Source: Diadema setosum
Taxonomy: Eukaryota > Echinodermata > Echinoidea > Diadematoida > Diadematidae
Direction: 5' to 3'
Length of the DNA: 64,000 nt
Assembly (NCBI RefSeq): GCF_964275005.1
Contig: NC_092688.1
Location: forward strand, 19,810,403-19,874,402
Positions 59,390 through 64,000 of this stretch are shown in pieces (position 1 is the first letter of the stretch; the number at the start of each line of letters is the position of its first letter). A model generated the notes under the pieces. It searched no databases and was not told the DNA's origin. It saw only the letters and a program-made list of their open reading frames with translations. Position numbers and translations under genes: made by a program.

Positions 59390-59850
59390 TAAACGACCAG
59401 TCCATGTGCAAAATAACTCGAGTCAAAAAGTTGTGAAAGGATTTGGATGAAACCTACAGGGTACAGCATGTACAGGAAGGTTGCAAATTACAGAAGGAAC
59501 AGATGAGTTAAAATAAATTTTGGTAGTGATTTGGAAATTTTTATGGGTTTTACGAACGATTTTTGATATTTTGGTAGAGAGGGTCAATACACTGATGAAC
59601 TTGGTGAAGTTTGGGAGTTCATATAAGCTGCCCATTTTGGGGTTTTCATACACATACTAAATTGCGTGCTCTAGTTTCTGCTACGCTACTACTGTAGGTA
59701 CAGTGTAGGGTAAGGAGCGCCGTGCAGCTGGAAGTTGATTTTGATGTAACAAAAGGCTTCTATATTGGGAAATCCGGTGATTTCCACTCATTGATGCATT
59801 ACTATTCACTGATCTCTGCTGTGTGGAAGAACTAACCCCAGGGCGCTCTT
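59390..59850 (+). mobile_element. diverged copy of the 61-kb repeat element
   Basis: It shares gtgcaaaataac, gattt-gatgaaac-tacagg, ttttggtagagagggtcaat and aaaggcttctat-ttgggaaat with 61080-61400 in the same order. Confidence 0.6.
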
Positions 59851-60489
59851 TCACACAGTTGGAGAGCCCTGACTGAGTCAACCTGTACGATGAAAAAGAA
59901 ACACAAATTCAAGCGCCTCTAAAAGTGTCCTATTTTACCAGCAAATGGTTTACTTTTCTTGTCTTTTTTTTTTCCCCGTATCTAATTCATACCAGTTGTG
60001 GACTTGCTCATTTTCAGATTGATCCCATGGTCTTGAAAAGACGTTTTTCCACCCATTCTTCTCCATACCTCCCATTCATTTTTTTGTTTTTTGTTGCAAC
60101 CTTTGCGTGGCACTTGTACTTGGGTATACTTGGTGTAGAGACTGGAAGCAAAGCTTATTTGTCCATCGTTACTGTTTTGTCCTGTCTCAGGTATGGTTCA
60201 TACTTGATTGAGTTGTTTTTCCAATGTCTTTTAAGGGAAGACATGAATTGGTTTATGTTGCTCGTGTTGATGACTCCTTGGGTAGTGCATTTCAATTGTT
60301 TACCTTTCTTGTTGAGAAAGCAGACTGCCTCAGACTAGAATAGAATGGATATGAATATGCATGGGAGCCGCAATGTCTTTAACCTTTGAACAAGGCCCTT
60401 TCACAGTGCGCTGTGTAGTGGCGAGCGAAAGGGTTCGAGTGAAACACGCCCACCAGCAGAGAGCAATCAAGCACCACATGATGTCGCAC

Positions 60490-60790
60490 AGCACAAGAGT
60501 GCCTGGTCTAAAAGGCTATGTCATCTACCGGCTAGCGCAAGTGCATAGGTTTCAAATCTGTCCTACGGAGCAGTTGTTCGCTCAAATTCCTCTTGACCAA
60601 ATCAAAGTCATCAATTTGGACAGAAATGGACTATTAGCAGAACCAAATGTTCACCATATCCTGTTGTCAATAATTGGACTGCATCTGTATGTATTCAAAT
60701 TGATGTAAATTTCTAGTTTTAATTTGAAATTTAGCCGCGATACTACAGTAGCCCATATGAGACCCAAATCCTATTATCCGCAGCCCGAAC
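60490..60790. mobile_element. degraded copy of the 37.6-kb foldback element
   Basis: It shares scattered phrases with 38180-38400 in the same order (agcagaaccaaatgttc, gccgcgatacta, gcagccc) but with heavy divergence. The open frames over it are incidental. Confidence 0.6.
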
Positions 60791-61020
60791 GCGGTCTCGG
60801 TTACATGTATGGAAGAACAAGATCATTGGTGGAAATAACTACAAACGTAGCCTACTGCTTGGCGGAGGTCTGCGCTCTCGAGAGTGCTTCTCTAGTTAAA
60901 ATGTTATGATCATTATGATGTAGGTCTATGTCGCGTGTTTCACTAACAGTTAGTAATACATGTATAAGACAATGTAGAAATCTAGATCTAGAAATTGACA
61001 GATCTAGATAACTGTATTAT

Positions 61021-61460
61021 TACCTCCACCAAGGGAGGATGTTATGTTTTCATCGGCTTTCATTGGTTTGTTGATTTGTTTGTCCGTGTGCAAAATAACT
61101 AAAAAAGTTGTAAACCGATTTAGATGAAACTTACAGGAAAGGTTGAGAATGACACAAGGAACACATAATTAAGTTTTGATGGTGATCTGGGAATTTTTGT
61201 GGATTTTACAAAGGATTTTCTGTATTTTGGCAGGTAGGGTCAATGAAATAGGGAGTGCAGGCTGCGCATTTTTTGAGGTTTTCATATGTGCACTAAAGTG
61301 TGTTCTCTAGTTTTGGCTAGGGCGAGGCGTGCCGCGCAACTAGATATTCATGACATGTCAAAAGGCTTCTATTATTGGGAAATCGAGCGACTTTCAGCAT
61401 GTATGACTACTTGTAGGTGAAACTCAAATGCCTGCGCTCACAGAGTGCTTCTCTAGTTAT
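61021..61460 (+). mobile_element. repeat element (attacctccaccaaggg start)
   Basis: It starts attacctccaccaagggagg, contains tttgtccgtgtgcaaaataac and aggcttctattattgggaaat, and ends ctgcgctcacagagtgcttctctagtt. A diverged copy lacking the start lies at 59390-59850, and a lone copy of the end (ggcggaggtctgcgctctcg) at 60860-60905. Confidence 0.65.
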
Positions 61461-62351
61461 TATTGTAATGACTAACACTAGTGTAGACTAACAACAACAG
61501 TTAACCCTGTGTCAAAGACAAGTTCCATGAAATTGACTTGTAGCACATGCAAGAAACCAGCATCAAGTCCAAGGTTCGACCTCCTATCCAGTGCCAGTAT
61601 TTGACCACAATAAAAAACATGGGATTTACATGTAGTCAGCGCTCAAATTTTGGATGGCATCATGGTTGAGTTACATTGTATGGGCGGCTTGCTTTATTCG
61701 CCTTTACTTACACTGTATGAAAAACTTTGTTGACTATCAGGTGGCTACATATGTTTGTACAGCTGTAGTATCACAGTACTTATCATTGATGGTAATTTTA
61801 GATTTATTTGAATTCGAATTAGTCTATTGTCTAATCATCCGCCATGACCATGACGATAAGTCATGATAGTACTCCATGTGTCGCTATGAAAATGATTCTT
61901 GCCACTCCTACCTGCTCTCTCTCTCTTCATGTAACTATTTGTAACTCAATATAAAGTCAAATTCACATGTTTTTTAAGCTTTTGGAATGGCAAAGTGTGC
62001 CACTATCGGAGAGGTGTTGCTTGTGATTCTGTCTGAAAATTTGCTGAACTTTGATTTGAAATATTTCAGTCGTGAAATGTTGGTAAGTCATGAAATCTGA
62101 AACGACTTTTTTCTCTAAGTTCCTTAGGCTAGCACTGTGCTGCAGAAACCATTAAATAATTTCATAATGGCCAAAGTGAGAAATACTGTACCATGAATGC
62201 TTAGTCCCCCTAACCATCAATATAGGAACTTATGATGTGTCCACAACTGCACAAGATTAGTACCCTTTTCTTCTCTCGTGTAGAATATAAATAGGTAAGG
62301 GCATAAGGCCAAGAAAAAAAAAAGAAGAAAGTAATTTCTCATCCTTCAATG

Positions 62352-63749
62352 AATCAAGTTGAATTGAATTGAATTGATTTTTTGATAAGGTTTATTATTC
62401 CTGAAATTGGCAGCCCAAAGGCTGAAATACATTCAGTTTACAGAGTACATGTACAGTGTGTATATAGATAAAAATCACAGTGCTTCACAAATAACATTTG
62501 AAGGTGTTTACAATAAACATATTGAGAAATTATACATAAAAATCACACAACTGTTAATCTAAAACAACAAAAACTTACATACATGTATACAGTACAACAA
62601 CGGAGAAAAAAAAAAACTACTCAATACAATCACTTTCTTTTAAAACTCTGGATTATGAATATTTATTAAAAAAAAAAAACCCTTAATCTAAGCAACAACA
62701 ACAAAAATACATATGCAGGGGTGTACAAAAATGAGGAGACGTTATTACACAGCAATTACAAAACTTTTCACCAACCCTCAAGCTAAAATCACCAAAATAT
62801 TGGAAAAAAAAATCAATGACATTATTAAACACCAAAAGCACCTAACATAATATAATTCATCAAATGTTGCATTTATATTTTACTATATTATATCATAACA
62901 GAATCTAGTATAACAATTACACTTCATTTCTTTCCACATACATGTATATACATACATCATGTATACATAATAAAATCATGATTACATGTATACAATAGAT
63001 TCAAAATTGCACTTTCATATTCCTCGTAATATAATTATAGTTGTGCATGTATCAAGATATCCATATACCATCATGCGTCATAAAAAGTGAAAGAAATGTA
63101 CCTTAAAATGCAGTCCGATAAAAAGGGTGGGAGGGAGAATAAAGCCTAAAAGGCTTCTAGACAAACAAAAGCAACCTTTTCATAAATCAGTTACTGGTTT
63201 TGTAGTTAAAAAGGGAAAAGAGTATGAAAATAGAAAGAACAGCAAACACGTGTGGAAGAAAATTGGGGACATCAAATCTTGCAGCTTTCACATACAAATA
63301 TATAAAACAATTACGAAGATGCCTTTGACAAAATTTATAAACATGTGATTCCACAATAGATTCAAAATTGCACTGTCATATATACTCATAATTGTATGCT
63401 TGTATGTACCAACATTTCAATGTATCTCATAAGTCATGAAGAGTGAGAGAAATGCGCCTTAAAATGCAGTCTGATAAAAAGGGTAGGAAAAAAAAAGAAA
63501 AAAGGAAAAAAGAGAGAAAGAAAGTTAAGCCTAAAAGGCTTCTATAGATAAACAAAGATGACCTTTTCATAAAACAGTGACTGGTGTTGTGGTTAAGGAG
63601 GGAAAGAAATTTGAAAAGAAAAAGAAACATAGGGAGTATATACAACAAACATGTGTGAAAGAAGATAGGAAAAAAACAGTCTTTCAACTTTCACATACGA
63701 CATACATACAACAACTATAACAAACTAAATACCATAGAAAAAAAAAAAC
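62352..63749 (-). mobile_element. 3' untranslated part and tail of the same LINE
   Basis: Downstream of the ORF stop the minus strand runs 1.4 kb, rich in A/T, and ends with ...ggaataataaacc followed by a short AATTC repeat tail (62352-62377). Such microsatellite tails are typical of CR1-like LINE 3' ends. A 361-bp tandem duplication sits inside (62993-63714). The assignment to one element rests on adjacency and orientation. Confidence 0.6.
62993..63714. repeat. two diverged tandem copies of a 361-bp unit
   Basis: The string caatagattcaaaattgcac recurs 361 bp apart (62993 and 63354), and the following text matches in order (ccttaaaatgcagtc, gcctaaaaggcttct, accttttcataaa, tttcacatac) with many substitutions and one purine-rich expansion (63487-63522). 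It is a clear old tandem duplication inside the LINE 3' region. Confidence 0.85.
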
Positions 63750-63998
63750 TTATTGTTTATTAAGAAGGCGAACTACAGATGGAATAGTGGATCTACGATA
63801 ACGTTCAGTTCTGCAAAAAGGAGTGTTCAGGGCATGAGAATTGCGAAGTTGACGTGTGGAGATCTGATTCCGTGGAGGTGGCAAGAAGTCTCTATGGCGG
63901 GGGGAATGGAGAAGACCACGTCTGAATGAATGGAGGAGCTGCTCATACCGGGACGTTAAACGTGGGATTTGTAATTCATTGAGAGCGTTTTCATATGA
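63750..63998 (-). CDS. C-terminal fragment of a LINE ORF (non-LTR retrotransposon), cut by the window edge
   Basis: Minus strand, open from the right edge to TAA at 63750: 82 residues without an internal Met. It begins SYENALNELQIPRLTSRYEQ, contains a hydrophobic/Arg-rich LLHSFRRGLLHSPRHRDFLP and ends RYRRSTIPSVVRLLNKQ. This pattern (arginine-rich region, then T-R-Y-R-S-IP---RLLN at the stop) is typical of the ORF2 end of CR1/Jockey/Rex-type LINEs. The intact frame suggests a fairly young copy. The rest of the ORF lies beyond 64000. Confidence 0.75.
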   Translation of the reverse strand, partial: SYENALNELQIPRLTSRYEQLLHSFRRGLLHSPRHRDFLPPPRNQISTRQLRNSHALNTPFCRTERYRRSTIPSVVRLLNKQ

Positions 63999-64000
63999 GG

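Larger units (their letters stand above)
58831..62351. other. right flank, probable first intron of the plus-strand gene, repeat-rich
   Basis: No second exon of the Gly/Tyr-rich gene is recognisable. The stretch holds the repeat copies at 59390, 60490, 60860, 61021 and 61560. The remainder (58831-59389, 59851-60489, 61701-62351) shows nothing identifiable. Confidence 0.5.

Noticed and set aside
60361..60708. 115-codon open frame, plus strand
   Set aside because: It overlaps a degraded copy of the 37.6-kb foldback element, and no protein family is recognisable.

Overview
The window is AT-rich animal genomic DNA with long introns and very many small DNA-transposon relics, foldback elements, tRNA-derived SINEs and decayed LINEs. 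The repeat style (GACCTTTGACC/ACGGACGG elements, TTAA-flanked foldbacks, tRNA-headed SINEs) suggests a marine invertebrate, possibly an echinoderm. That placement is an inference and could be wrong at phylum level.

The main content is one complete gene on the minus strand: a MYBBP1A (Myb-binding protein 1A / DNA_pol_phi / yeast Pol5 family) orthologue. Its start codon is at 58521 and its stop at 11945. I reconstructed 33 coding exons by following splice sites and similarity. Every junction is phase-compatible, and the total is 3,594 nt, that is 1,197 residues plus stop. It encodes a nucleolar alpha-helical-repeat protein with an acidic segment around residues 713-775 and a short basic tail. 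Introns 1, 3, 18 and 29 are the largest repeat sinks.

Divergently, on the plus strand, a short first coding exon (58757-58830) encodes a Gly/Tyr/Asp-rich N-terminus like that of an RNA-binding protein or helicase. The 235 bp between the two start codons is a likely bidirectional promoter with an octamer motif and a TATA-like box. Later exons of this gene are not recognisable before the right edge.

Left of the gene (1-11.7 kb) I see no convincing host gene, only microsatellites, foldback elements, a SINE and a LINE 3' end. At the right edge (62.35-64 kb) lies the 3' part of a minus-strand LINE: the C-terminus of its ORF plus a 3' region holding a 361-bp tandem duplication.

The least explained signals are these. 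(1) A ~73-bp repeat, four near-identical copies plus a remnant, all in one orientation in MYBBP1A introns, can fold into a cloverleaf-like four-way junction. (2) A second ~135-bp structured repeat occurs twice. (3) A 63-bp tandem duplication reproduces the 3' splice site of exon 21. (4) A higher-order repeat rich in DR1 nuclear-receptor-like motifs is inserted inside a SINE. (5) A weak candidate nested gene lies in intron 18.
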